From UBA4971 sp900019985 (lineage in GTDB: Bacteria > Bacillota > SHA-98 > UBA4971): DNA of 64,000 nt. How positions within the stretch are numbered: the first letter of the stretch is position 1; each line of letters starts with the position of its first letter. The stretch covers positions 186,001 through 250,000 of the forward strand of contig JBMNFG010000009.1 of assembly GCA_050949175.1 (NCBI GenBank), in the 5' to 3' direction. Below are positions 7,785-15,250 of the stretch, in pieces. Below the pieces are notes generated by a model. That model did no database searches. It saw only the letters and a list, made by a program, of their open reading frames with translations, and had not been told where the DNA came from. Both the position numbers and the translations under genes were made by a program.

Positions 7785-8843
7785 TTGCTCAAAAGGCCAC
7801 TTAAGTTTAGACGAGGGGATAAAGGCCCCTTTATCGTAGATATACAGGCGATGTTTGCCAAACTGGGCTTTGACCCGGGTGAACCCGAAGGAGCATTTGT
7901 GTCCAAGACTGAAGATGCAGTAAGGGTCTTTCAGTCAGAGTACGGGCTGCCGGTGAACGGTGTCATAGATGCCAAGACTCTGAAGTTTCTGTATGAGGAA
8001 GCAGATCCCGACGGATATCCTGAAACGCTCATTGAGGGAGCGGAAACTGAGACTGTTGAGCCTGGTCAAGACAGTCTTGATGAGGTTGCTGTGGTTGCTC
8101 GTGTAACTGACCGTGCGATCGTGATAAGCGTCGGTGAGCGTGCACTGGGGCTCTATGAAGGCAATCAACTTATCAAGCGTTATCCCGTTGCCATAGGCAA
8201 ACCTTCGACTCCTACACCTGTCGGCACCCATAGGGTACTGGAGAAAGTCCTTCATCCCGGGGGAGCGCTGGGCACCAGATGGATCGGGTTTACTTATCAG
8301 ATGCATGGGATACACGGAACCAATCGTCCTGAACTCATCGGGCAGGCGGTTTCCAATGGATGCGTAAGAATGCATAACTCTCACGTAGAAGAATTGTATG
8401 AGATGGTCGGTTTAGGGGCTCCGGTCATCGTGATAGTAGCGCCGGTTGCATCCTGGTCTGGGTTGGGAAAATCCCCGAGCCAGGCAGGGCCTGCCTCAGG
8501 ACAGGCGGGAGCAGGAGCAGGAAATCCGGGGCCAGGTTCAGGGCAGGCCGGCTCAGGTCAGTCACAGACCGGGACCGGCTCAGGAGAAGAAGAAAAGCCA
8601 GGAGGATTCCTGGGCCCTTCAGGCCCGCAGCCAAAAGACCCTATGGGTGCAAGCGGGGAACCGGGTACTGCCGGCGAGACCTCCCAAGGCTCAGGACAGG
8701 GTCGTACCTATACGGTCCAGCCCGGAGACAGCATCTGGGCAATCGCTAAACGTTTTGGGACTACTGTCGAAGCGATAGTGCGAATCAATGGCATCAGAAA
8801 CCCGGACCTCATTTACCCGGGCGAGGTTCTTAAGATACCATAG
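7785..8843 (+). CDS. L,D-transpeptidase with peptidoglycan-binding and LysM domains
   Basis: 352 residues from TTG 7785, chosen because GGGAGGG (7771-7777) sits 7 bases before it; ATG 7752 in the same frame lacks a good site. Order of domains: PG_binding_1 (about 4-70), YkuD catalytic domain (about 100-215) with HGIHGTNRPELIG and the SNGCVRMH active-site Cys, a Gly/Pro/Ser/Gln-rich linker (about 220-300), and a C-terminal LysM starting TYTVQPGDSIWAIAKRFG. The family forms 3-3 crosslinks or anchors proteins to peptidoglycan outside the membrane. Oddly, no signal peptide is visible with either start, so it may act on spore or forespore wall, or be released otherwise. Confidence 0.88.
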   Translation: MLKRPLKFRRGDKGPFIVDIQAMFAKLGFDPGEPEGAFVSKTEDAVRVFQSEYGLPVNGVIDAKTLKFLYEEADPDGYPETLIEGAETETVEPGQDSLDEVAVVARVTDRAIVISVGERALGLYEGNQLIKRYPVAIGKPSTPTPVGTHRVLEKVLHPGGALGTRWIGFTYQMHGIHGTNRPELIGQAVSNGCVRMHNSHVEELYEMVGLGAPVIVIVAPVASWSGLGKSPSQAGPASGQAGAGAGNPGPGSGQAGSGQSQTGTGSGEEEKPGGFLGPSGPQPKDPMGASGEPGTAGETSQGSGQGRTYTVQPGDSIWAIAKRFGTTVEAIVRINGIRNPDLIYPGEVLKIP

Positions 8844-9129
8844 TAAACGATTAAGTGAATGCGTGGTTCTGTGGGGCTGGCATAGATTTCACCGTGCCTA
8901 GCGTAAGATTCCTATGTGTTCAGCTATTCTCTCCCACTGATGAGCCCCGTGACGGCGGAAACCGGGCACCTGGAGCTCTTTAGCACATAAACCCCGGGCT
9001 ACAGTGGAAGACTATGGCAAGCCATCACAATTTTCCAGGAAGGAATTATTGCAGGTCTGACGAAAAGGAAGGTGTAGGGCGAGATTACAGGGTAGAGCCG
9101 GCAGGGTTGCAAAGGGTGGCAACTGCACA
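8844..9129. other. intergenic stretch without recognised features
   Basis: About 290 bases between the L,D-transpeptidase gene and the antitoxin promoter. I see no convincing gene, terminator or structured RNA. Only a short GTTGC/GCAAC inverted repeat stands just before the promoter. Confidence 0.5.
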
Positions 9130-9159
9130 TTGGCACATTCTTCGTGAGACGTATATAAT
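9130..9159 (+). promoter_or_regulatory. promoter of the antitoxin/toxin operon
   Basis: TTGGCA (9130-9135), an 18-base spacer and a perfect TATAAT (9154-9159), about 45 bases before the GTG start of the antitoxin. Confidence 0.7.
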
Positions 9160-9173
9160 TTCAGTATAGAACC

Positions 9174-9185
9174 CAATATATATTG
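9174..9185. promoter_or_regulatory. 12-bp perfect palindrome, candidate antitoxin operator
   Basis: CAATATATATTG is a perfect dyad lying between the -10 box and the ribosome binding site of a ribbon-helix-helix antitoxin gene. Such antitoxins normally repress their own operon by binding short palindromes there. The role is inferred from position. Confidence 0.45.
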
Positions 9186-9204
9186 TGGTGTTGGAGGGGT
9201 TGCG

Positions 9205-9486
9205 GTGGCCCAAGTCAAAAGAGTTATGATCACTATGCCTGACAGCCTCTTAGAAGAGGTGGACGGTCTCGCGAGGCAGGAGAATCAGAATCGAAGCGAA
9301 TTCATCAGAGAAGTCATGCGACGCTACATCGCGGAGAGGCGCCGCATGGAACTTCGTGAACGGCTAAAAGAGGGTTACCGCACAATGGCGCAGCTAAATC
9401 GTGAGTTGGCAGAAGAAGGCTCATCCGCATCTGAGCAAGCCTTTGCACTCTATGAGGAGGTCCTGGCGCGTAGCGATGGAGCTTAG
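9205..9486 (+). CDS. ndoAI: ribbon-helix-helix antitoxin, EndoAI/MazE-like
   Basis: 93 residues from GTG 9205, preceded by GGAGGGG. The N-terminal VKRVMITMPDSLLEEVD followed by RSEFIREVMRRYI is a ribbon-helix-helix (CopG/Arc) DNA-binding fold. The charged C-terminal half would wrap the toxin. It overlaps the start of the downstream MazF-type toxin gene by 11 bases, the usual antitoxin-first order in Firmicutes. It is expected to neutralise the toxin and to repress the operon, possibly through the palindrome at 9174. Confidence 0.85.
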   Translation: MAQVKRVMITMPDSLLEEVDGLARQENQNRSEFIREVMRRYIAERRRMELRERLKEGYRTMAQLNRELAEEGSSASEQAFALYEEVLARSDGA

Positions 9487-9826
9487 GCGCGGCGATATTT
9501 ACTATGCGGACCTCAACCCTGTGATCGGGTCAGAGCAAGGAGGAGTAAGGCCTGTCCTTATACTTCAGAACGATATTGGGAACAGATACAGTCCAACAAC
9601 GATTATAGCGGCTATAACGTCCCGCATTCATAAGGCAAAACTGCCTACCCATGTGGAACTCCCCTCTGAGCAGAGTAATCTTCCCCAAGACTCTGTGGCC
9701 CTCCTTGAGCAATTGCGTACAATCGATAAACAGAGGCTTACTGAAAAAGTATCTCATCTGGATTCATCCATAATGGAACAGGTAGATAAGGCTCTAGAGA
9801 TTAGCCTGGGCCTTACTGGGATATAG
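9476..9826 (+). CDS. ndoA: MazF/EndoA-type mRNA interferase toxin
   Basis: 116 residues from ATG 9476, the exact length of Bacillus NdoA. It has the family signature LRRGDIYYADLNPVIGSEQG, then RPVLILQNDIGN, TTIIAAITSR and the C-terminal LEISLGL. The family cleaves single-stranded mRNA at short U-rich sites in the cytosol, halting translation reversibly. The start overlaps the antitoxin stop; GAGGAGG lies 15 bases upstream, longer than ideal, so translation is probably coupled. The frame extends upstream within the antitoxin gene, but only ATG 9476 gives the family N-terminus. Confidence 0.93.
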   Translation: MELRRGDIYYADLNPVIGSEQGGVRPVLILQNDIGNRYSPTTIIAAITSRIHKAKLPTHVELPSEQSNLPQDSVALLEQLRTIDKQRLTEKVSHLDSSIMEQVDKALEISLGLTGI

Positions 9827-9983
9827 AGAATTCTCCTTACTTCAACTTCCTCGCCCGGACTACACCTTCTGCTCAAAGGATTTTTCCCTAACTGGACGAA
9901 TATCATGGATCAAATGGATAAACCTGTTTGCTGTCGGAATCTCCTCTAGGTGATGTTATATAAAGCACGAGGAGGGAGAGACA

Positions 9984-10697
9984 TTGCGTCCGTTAATAGG
10001 TATCACGTGTTCTCTGGCGGCTAAAGAACCTGCTTCATACAATGTTAACCAGGATTATGTAAATGCTGTGCACCATGGGGGCGGTGAGGCAGTGATCCTG
10101 CCTTACACTGACGAACAAGGTATTCGGGAGCTTATAGGAACCTTGGACGGCATCATTCTTACAGGCGGCCCTGACGTTGATCCTTCTTACTACGAAGAGG
10201 AGCCGCACTCTGCTCTCGGAAGGATTGACCCCGGACGGGACAGGTTTGAACTGGAACTCGTGAAAGCGGTGATACGCCTTGGCATGCCGGTTCTCGGTAT
10301 TTGCAGAGGTATGCAAGTCCTGTACGTTGCCATGGGCGGGAAGTTGATTCAGGATATACATTCACAGGTGGGAGGCTCGATCAAGCATAAGCAAGAAGCA
10401 CCAAGGCCTCATCCCAGCCACACAGTGACAGTGGAGAGGAATTCTAAACTGGCAGGCATGGTTGGCCAGGGAGAAGTCAGGGTCAACTCATTTCACCATC
10501 AAGCAGTTAAGGAACCTGTAATGGATAGATTCATAGTCTCTGCACGTGCTCCTGACGGTATTATCGAAGCTATCGAGTTCTCTGAGGACCGATTTGTTCT
10601 GGGGGTCCAGTGGCACCCTGAAGCCATGCTTACCACTTCCCCTGCCATGGTGGAGATATTTGCTGCATTCGTGGCTGAAGCTGCTGCACGAAGATAG
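9984..10697 (+). CDS. class I glutamine amidotransferase-like hydrolase, peptidase C26 / PuuD family
   Basis: 237 residues from TTG 9984 after GAGGAGGGAGAG. The nucleophile elbow is GICRGMQ (Cys107) and the His-Glu pair is in QWHPEA (His212, Glu214), so the triad is complete. LTGGPDVDPSYY near 60-70 is typical of gamma-glutamyl-GABA hydrolases. The family removes gamma-linked glutamate from amines such as gamma-glutamyl-GABA, but no other putrescine-pathway gene is nearby, so the substrate is open. It stands alone between the toxin gene and the t6A operon. Confidence 0.85.
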   Translation: MRPLIGITCSLAAKEPASYNVNQDYVNAVHHGGGEAVILPYTDEQGIRELIGTLDGIILTGGPDVDPSYYEEEPHSALGRIDPGRDRFELELVKAVIRLGMPVLGICRGMQVLYVAMGGKLIQDIHSQVGGSIKHKQEAPRPHPSHTVTVERNSKLAGMVGQGEVRVNSFHHQAVKEPVMDRFIVSARAPDGIIEAIEFSEDRFVLGVQWHPEAMLTTSPAMVEIFAAFVAEAAARR

Positions 10698-10704
10698 TTG
10701 TATC

Positions 10705-10732
10705 TCTTGGACTATGTATTCTGTGGTATAAT
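10705..10732 (+). promoter_or_regulatory. extended -10 promoter of the t6A operon
   Basis: TATAAT (10727-10732) with an upstream TG at 10724-10725 makes an extended -10. A weak -35 (TCTTGG, 10705-10710) is 16 bases away. It precedes tsaE by about 30 bases. Confidence 0.55.
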
Positions 10733-10764
10733 CTCCTTGAACCTGTGCACAGGGGGGTTATCAC

Positions 10765-11250
10765 TTGTTTGCTGCTAGGACTTCAAGTCCTGAAGAAACC
10801 AGAAAGATTGGGGAAGCACTGGGCAAACTGCTTGCCCCGGGTGACGTGGTAGGGCTCATGGGATATCTTGGCGCGGGTAAGACGGTGTTCGTTCAGGGTG
10901 TTGCAAAAGGCCTTGGCGTAAAAGGCCGAATCACCAGCCCGACCTTTACTCTCATCCATGAGCACTACGGAAGGATCCCCCTTTATCACGTAGACGTGTA
11001 CAGGTTGAACACGCCTTCTGATGTTGAGACTATAGGTATTGAGGACTACCTTTACGGCGATGGTGCGGTGCTGTTGGAATGGGCTGACCTAGTTTTGCCT
11101 ATCTTGCCTGATGAAAGGCTGGATGTGACGATAAGAAGGCCCGACAATGAAAACGATGATAACGTGCGTGAGATTTGTATAAGCCCTCACGGGCAAAGAT
11201 ATGAGCACATGCTCGAGGAGTTGAAGTCTATTGCATGTCGTCGGGATTGA
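10765..11250 (+). CDS. tsaE: tRNA threonylcarbamoyladenosine synthesis ATPase TsaE
   Basis: 161 residues from TTG 10765, with AGGGGGG at 10751-10757. The P-loop GYLGAGKT is at 33-40, followed by TSPTFTLIHEHYG and the HVDVYRL motif. TsaE is the ATPase that resets the TsaB-TsaD complex during formation of t6A at position 37 of ANN-decoding tRNAs. It is the first gene of a tsaE-tsaB-rimI-tsaD operon with overlapping ends, the standard Firmicutes arrangement. Confidence 0.95.
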   Translation: MFAARTSSPEETRKIGEALGKLLAPGDVVGLMGYLGAGKTVFVQGVAKGLGVKGRITSPTFTLIHEHYGRIPLYHVDVYRLNTPSDVETIGIEDYLYGDGAVLLEWADLVLPILPDERLDVTIRRPDNENDDNVREICISPHGQRYEHMLEELKSIACRRD

Positions 11251-11956
11251 CACGTCAACATTTACAGGCGGCATAGCTCTCCTAAGAGATGGACAAGTTG
11301 TCGCTGAGTACAGCGTCTATGTTACCAGGCGGAATTCAGAGAGCCTGGTTGCTGTCCTTAAGGACATGCTAAGGGACATTGATTGGACACCCCGAGACCT
11401 TCAAGGGATTGCAGTCGCTGTCGGACCAGGCTCTTTTACAGGCACTCGAATTGGGGTTACAATGGCTAAGGTCCTGGGCTTTTCTCTGGACATTCCCATC
11501 AGTCCGGTGGTTACCTTGGATGCTATTGCAGCCAATGTCGCGTTTGCCAGGTCATTGGTGTGCCCGGTTATCTCTGCAAGGCGAGATCTTGTGTATAATG
11601 CGACCTACAAGGCAGACGGGCTGAGTCCGGAAAGGGTTACTGAATACAATGTGGCGAGGATCAGTGAAGTCGTGGATGCTGTCAAGAACATGGATGATCT
11701 TATCCAAGATCAAGGTTATGACAAAGTGATATTCCTCGGCGACGGTGCACTGCGGCACAAACAGATTATAGAAGAGAACCTGGAGGATCTCGCTGTTATT
11801 GGCCAGCCATGGTACCTAGGGCCTAAGCCAGGGGTAGTTGCAGCCCTTGGTGAGAGACAGATAGCCCTTGGTAACACTGTAGATGCGCGTGACCTGGTTC
11901 CTTTTTATATGGGTAAATCCAGCGCAGAAATGGCTAAGGCACGATGCGGGTCCTAA
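11231..11956 (+). CDS. tsaB: tRNA threonylcarbamoyladenosine complex subunit TsaB
   Basis: 241 residues, starting at TTG 11231 within the end of tsaE, with GAGGAG 10 bases upstream. The N-terminal VVGIDTSTFTGGIALL is the ASKHA phosphate-binding strand; the diagnostic GPGSFTGTRIGV follows. TsaB is an inactive paralogue of TsaD and forms the scaffold with TsaD and TsaE in the cytosol. The C-terminal third (about 130-235) is divergent as in other TsaB proteins. Confidence 0.93.
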   Translation: MHVVGIDTSTFTGGIALLRDGQVVAEYSVYVTRRNSESLVAVLKDMLRDIDWTPRDLQGIAVAVGPGSFTGTRIGVTMAKVLGFSLDIPISPVVTLDAIAANVAFARSLVCPVISARRDLVYNATYKADGLSPERVTEYNVARISEVVDAVKNMDDLIQDQGYDKVIFLGDGALRHKQIIEENLEDLAVIGQPWYLGPKPGVVAALGERQIALGNTVDARDLVPFYMGKSSAEMAKARCGS

Positions 11957-11973
11957 GGAGCGTGCATTGGGAA

Positions 11974-12450
11974 ATGGACGCGCATGATGGAATAGAGATA
12001 GAAATCAGCCAGATGGTGAGGGCTGATCTTGAATCAGTCCTAGAGATCGAAAAAGCGTCATTCTCCACTCCGTGGTCCAGATATGCTTTCCTGGCGGAGC
12101 TTTGCGAAAACAAAAGGGCGCGTTATTTCGTTGCCTGTGAAAAAGAGCAAGGGAAAGTAGTCGGATATGTGGGGATATGGCTGGTTTTGAATGAGGGGCA
12201 CATTACGACTATCGCAGTCCATCCTGATTATCGACGAAAAGGGATAGGGAAGAAGCTTATGTTGGCTGCGATTGAGTTCGCTGAATCCAGCGGAGTAGAC
12301 GCTGTTACTTTGGAGGTCAGAGTATCGAATACAGGAGCCCAAAACCTGTATAAGCAAATTGGCTTTATCAGTGTAGGGATAAGGCCGGGCTACTACCATG
12401 ATAACAGGGAAGATGCCGTAATAATGTGGAGGAAGCAACAGGGCAAATGA
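11974..12450 (+). CDS. rimI: ribosomal protein S18 alanine N-acetyltransferase RimI
   Basis: 158 residues from ATG 11974 (AAGGAG at 11956-11961). An in-frame ATG at 11944 would add ten residues. The GNAT fold shows IAVHPDYRRKGIGKKLM (acetyl-CoA motif A), EVRVSNTGAQNLYKQIGF (motif B) and the C-terminal GYYHDNREDAVIMWR typical of RimI. It acetylates the N-terminal alanine of S18 and possibly other proteins. It lies between tsaB and tsaD, and its stop overlaps the tsaD start as ATGA. Confidence 0.92.
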   Translation: MDAHDGIEIEISQMVRADLESVLEIEKASFSTPWSRYAFLAELCENKRARYFVACEKEQGKVVGYVGIWLVLNEGHITTIAVHPDYRRKGIGKKLMLAAIEFAESSGVDAVTLEVRVSNTGAQNLYKQIGFISVGIRPGYYHDNREDAVIMWRKQQGK

Positions 12451-13472
12451 TTATTCTCGGTGTTGAGACCAGTTGTGACGAAACTGCCGTAGCAGTGCTG
12501 GAAGGGACAGGCGAGTTGTCGCCTGCTGCCATAAAGCTAAGATCTAATATAATCGCATCACAGATAGAACTCCACAGGCAGTTCGGGGGTGTCGTGCCTG
12601 AGGTGGCATCCCGCCGCCATGTGGAAACCATCATCCCTGTAATAGAAAAAGCCCTTGATGAGGCAGAGGTCAGCCTTTCAGATATCACGGCTGTTTCTGC
12701 CACTCATGGCCCGGGGTTGGTCGGTGCGGTGCTTGTGGGGCTATCTGCTGCTAAAGCCCTTGCACTGGCACTGGAGGTTCCGTTTATCGGAGTGAATCAT
12801 ATCGAAGCTCATATGTATGCGAATTTCATTGAACATCCTGACCTCAAGCCACCTTTTGTTTGCCTTGTAGTATCAGGCGGACACAGCGACTTGGTGTATC
12901 TGAACGACTACGGGGAGTACAGGGTCTTAGGCAGGACGAGAGACGATGCTGCAGGTGAAGCCTTCGACAAGGTCGCGCGGACCCTTGGCCTCAGCTACCC
13001 GGGAGGGCCTGCAATAGACCGTATCTCACGGGAAGGGAATCCTGAGGCTGTGCGCTTTCCCAGGGCTTTTCTGGAAGAAGGCTCTTACGATTTCAGTTTC
13101 AGTGGCCTGAAGACTGCAGTGGTGAACTATGTAGAGGCCTCCAAGAGCAAGGGAGTGGAGCTCTCCATACCTGACATCGCAGCAAGCTTCCAGGAAGCAG
13201 TCATTGACGTCCTTGTGACTAAGACTCTACGGGCTGCATCTGAGATGGACACAGCTACCGTGGCGTTGGCCGGCGGAGTCGCTGCCAACTCCAGGCTGAG
13301 GCAGGAAATGCATAGGCGCGCAGGTGAGAAGGGGCTTGATGTTAGGTACCCTTCACCGATTCTTTGTACTGACAACGCAGCTATGGTAGCATGTGTAGGA
13401 TATTTTCAACTTGTATCGGGGAAGTGCAGTTCTTTAGATTTGCCTGCCGTACCTAACCTTCAGCTTGAGTAA
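12447..13472 (+). CDS. tsaD: tRNA threonylcarbamoyltransferase TsaD
   Basis: 341 residues from ATG 12447, overlapping the rimI stop; an upstream in-frame GTG at 12426 would add seven. MIILGVETSCDETAVAVLEG is the conserved N-terminus. The metal-binding HxxxH is in NHIEAHMYANF, followed by VVSGGHSDLVYL and later LAGGVAANSRLR with a CTDNAAMVA tail. TsaD transfers the threonylcarbamoyl group from TC-AMP to A37 of tRNA, using an iron or zinc centre. It is the last gene of the operon. Confidence 0.96.
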   Translation: MIILGVETSCDETAVAVLEGTGELSPAAIKLRSNIIASQIELHRQFGGVVPEVASRRHVETIIPVIEKALDEAEVSLSDITAVSATHGPGLVGAVLVGLSAAKALALALEVPFIGVNHIEAHMYANFIEHPDLKPPFVCLVVSGGHSDLVYLNDYGEYRVLGRTRDDAAGEAFDKVARTLGLSYPGGPAIDRISREGNPEAVRFPRAFLEEGSYDFSFSGLKTAVVNYVEASKSKGVELSIPDIAASFQEAVIDVLVTKTLRAASEMDTATVALAGGVAANSRLRQEMHRRAGEKGLDVRYPSPILCTDNAAMVACVGYFQLVSGKCSSLDLPAVPNLQLE

Positions 13473-13499
13473 AGCTTATGCAGGTTGTGGAAGGATGGC

Positions 13500-14459
13500 A
13501 TGGGGGGACATGATGATATGAACGGACGCGATCTCGGCGATCAAGGAGACATTGCCCTTGAGGCTTTGGAACAAGAAGAAAGATTAGGAAGGCTTACGCC
13601 AGGCCGTCTCGTGTTTATGATCGCTGTATGTGTAGTTGTTGTTATAATAAGTTTCTTAATGATTGTCAGTTCTTATCTGTCGCTTGAGGCGACATTCAAA
13701 GTCAAGGACAGGCCTGTAAATGTACTGCTGCTTGGAGTAGACCAAACGTATGATGACAAGGGACAGATAATCGACGGTCTCGGACGAGCTGACACCATCA
13801 TTCTCATGTCCATGAACCCCAGGCAGGGCAAGTCATATATCGTGTCGATCCCAAGGGACACACGGGTTAACATACCCGGGCGCGGAACTGCAAAGGTAAA
13901 CGCTGCCTATGTTTACGGCGGCCCGGAGTTAATTGCGGAAACGGTAGAAGGGCTTATCGGCATGCCTGTTGACCGTTTTGTTGAAGTCGATTTCAATGGG
14001 TTTGTCGGAATGATTGATGCCATAGGCGGTATTGAGGTAGATGTGGACAGAAACATGCGCTATGTGGACAAGGCCGGAGGGCTGGAAGTCAATATCAAGA
14101 AAGGAAGGCAGGTGCTTGACGGTGAAAAAGCCCTTCAGTATGTCCGATTCAGAGCTGATGTCCTGGGAGATATCACCCGCGTTGGTAGACAACAGAATCT
14201 TTTGGGGATTCTTATAAAAGAACTGGCGACTTACGACAATATACGCAAAGCGCCTGAACTGATGAAGATTATAACGGAGTATGTAAAGACAGACCTGTCA
14301 CAGAGGGACATGATTTCTGCAGGGTGGTTCTTGATAAAGACGCAAGGAGATGTTCTGTCCCAGACATTACCCGGCGATTTCTACATGCAATACTGGGTCA
14401 CTAAGGAAGACGCAGTTCGAGAAATGGTAGACAACATAGTTCAGGGATATGAAAGATAG
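13500..14459 (+). CDS. LytR-CpsA-Psr family glycopolymer transferase
   Basis: 319 residues from ATG 13500 (GGAAGGA just upstream); ATG 13518 is an alternative. A cytosolic N-terminus of about 40 residues is followed by one membrane helix (FMIAVCVVVVIISFLMIVSS). The LCP catalytic domain then shows LLLGVDQ, GRADTIILMS, VSIPRDTRVNIPG and the conserved arginines in ALQYVRFRAD...GRQQNLL. These enzymes attach lipid-linked polymers to peptidoglycan or proteins outside the membrane. It starts 12 bases after tsaD, so some readthrough is likely, but function differs. Confidence 0.93.
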   Translation: MGGHDDMNGRDLGDQGDIALEALEQEERLGRLTPGRLVFMIAVCVVVVIISFLMIVSSYLSLEATFKVKDRPVNVLLLGVDQTYDDKGQIIDGLGRADTIILMSMNPRQGKSYIVSIPRDTRVNIPGRGTAKVNAAYVYGGPELIAETVEGLIGMPVDRFVEVDFNGFVGMIDAIGGIEVDVDRNMRYVDKAGGLEVNIKKGRQVLDGEKALQYVRFRADVLGDITRVGRQQNLLGILIKELATYDNIRKAPELMKIITEYVKTDLSQRDMISAGWFLIKTQGDVLSQTLPGDFYMQYWVTKEDAVREMVDNIVQGYER

Positions 14460-14505
14460 GCAGTCTTAAGCGTCGTTGAAGTGTGGAGAGGAGGTCGCAT
14501 AAGGC

Positions 14506-15246
14506 GTGCGAATCGATGTAGCATTAGTGCCTCAGGAAATCGAAGGCAAGAGCTTTGAAAACACCACTGTTATAGTAATCGATGTCCTGAGAGCAAGCAC
14601 CTGTATAGTAAATGCGATTACCAACGGTTGTGACGAGATAATACCCACCGTTTCTGTGGAAGAGGCTATGGACATATCCCGGGCCTATTCCAGGGATGAC
14701 TATCTTCTGTGCGGCGAGAGGAAAAACGAGAAGATAGACGGTTTCGATCTGGGGAATTCACCGCTGGAGTTCACCGAGGAGCGGATAAAAGGCAAGAAAC
14801 TAATAATGACAACGACAAACGGAACAAAGGCAATAAGGATTGCAAAGACTGCTCCTTGCGTCATTATCGGAGGGTTTTGGAATCTGTCCGCCTGTTGCGA
14901 AGCGGCTGCTCGTCTCGGTACGAATATCTTCATTATCTGTGCAGGACAGAACGGACGATATGCCATTGAGGACGCAATCTGCGCAGGCGGGTTTGTCAAG
15001 CGGCTGGGTGCCCTGACGAACGGGGAAATTGAGGAGACTGACGGAAGCCGGACAGCACGTCATCTTTATGAGACGGTCTGTGACAGTCTTGCAGAAGCCC
15101 TTGCAGAGGCTGATCATGGAAAAGACCTTATTAATGCCGGATTCGAAGAGGATGTGAAGGTTGCAGCAAGAGTTGACTGCGTAGGCGTAGTCCCTGTGTT
15201 CCGGGACGGTCACATTGTTGCCATGGATGACTCAAGGAGTGCATAA
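14506..15246 (+). CDS. comB: 2-phosphosulfolactate phosphatase family protein ComB
   Basis: 246 residues from GTG 14506, with GGAGAGGAGGT upstream. Characteristic stretches are VIVIDVLRASTCIVNAI, LCGERKNEKIDGFDLGNSP and TTTNGTKAI. In methanogens ComB hydrolyses 2-phosphosulfolactate in coenzyme M synthesis. The bacterial homologues are widespread and their physiological substrate is mostly unproven; sulfolactate production in spores is one possibility. No other coenzyme M gene is nearby. The gene overlaps the region just before the SpoIID-like gene, whose start lies 4 bases after its stop. Confidence 0.88.
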   Translation: MRIDVALVPQEIEGKSFENTTVIVIDVLRASTCIVNAITNGCDEIIPTVSVEEAMDISRAYSRDDYLLCGERKNEKIDGFDLGNSPLEFTEERIKGKKLIMTTTNGTKAIRIAKTAPCVIIGGFWNLSACCEAAARLGTNIFIICAGQNGRYAIEDAICAGGFVKRLGALTNGEIEETDGSRTARHLYETVCDSLAEALAEADHGKDLINAGFEEDVKVAARVDCVGVVPVFRDGHIVAMDDSRSA

Positions 15247-15250
15247 CCCG

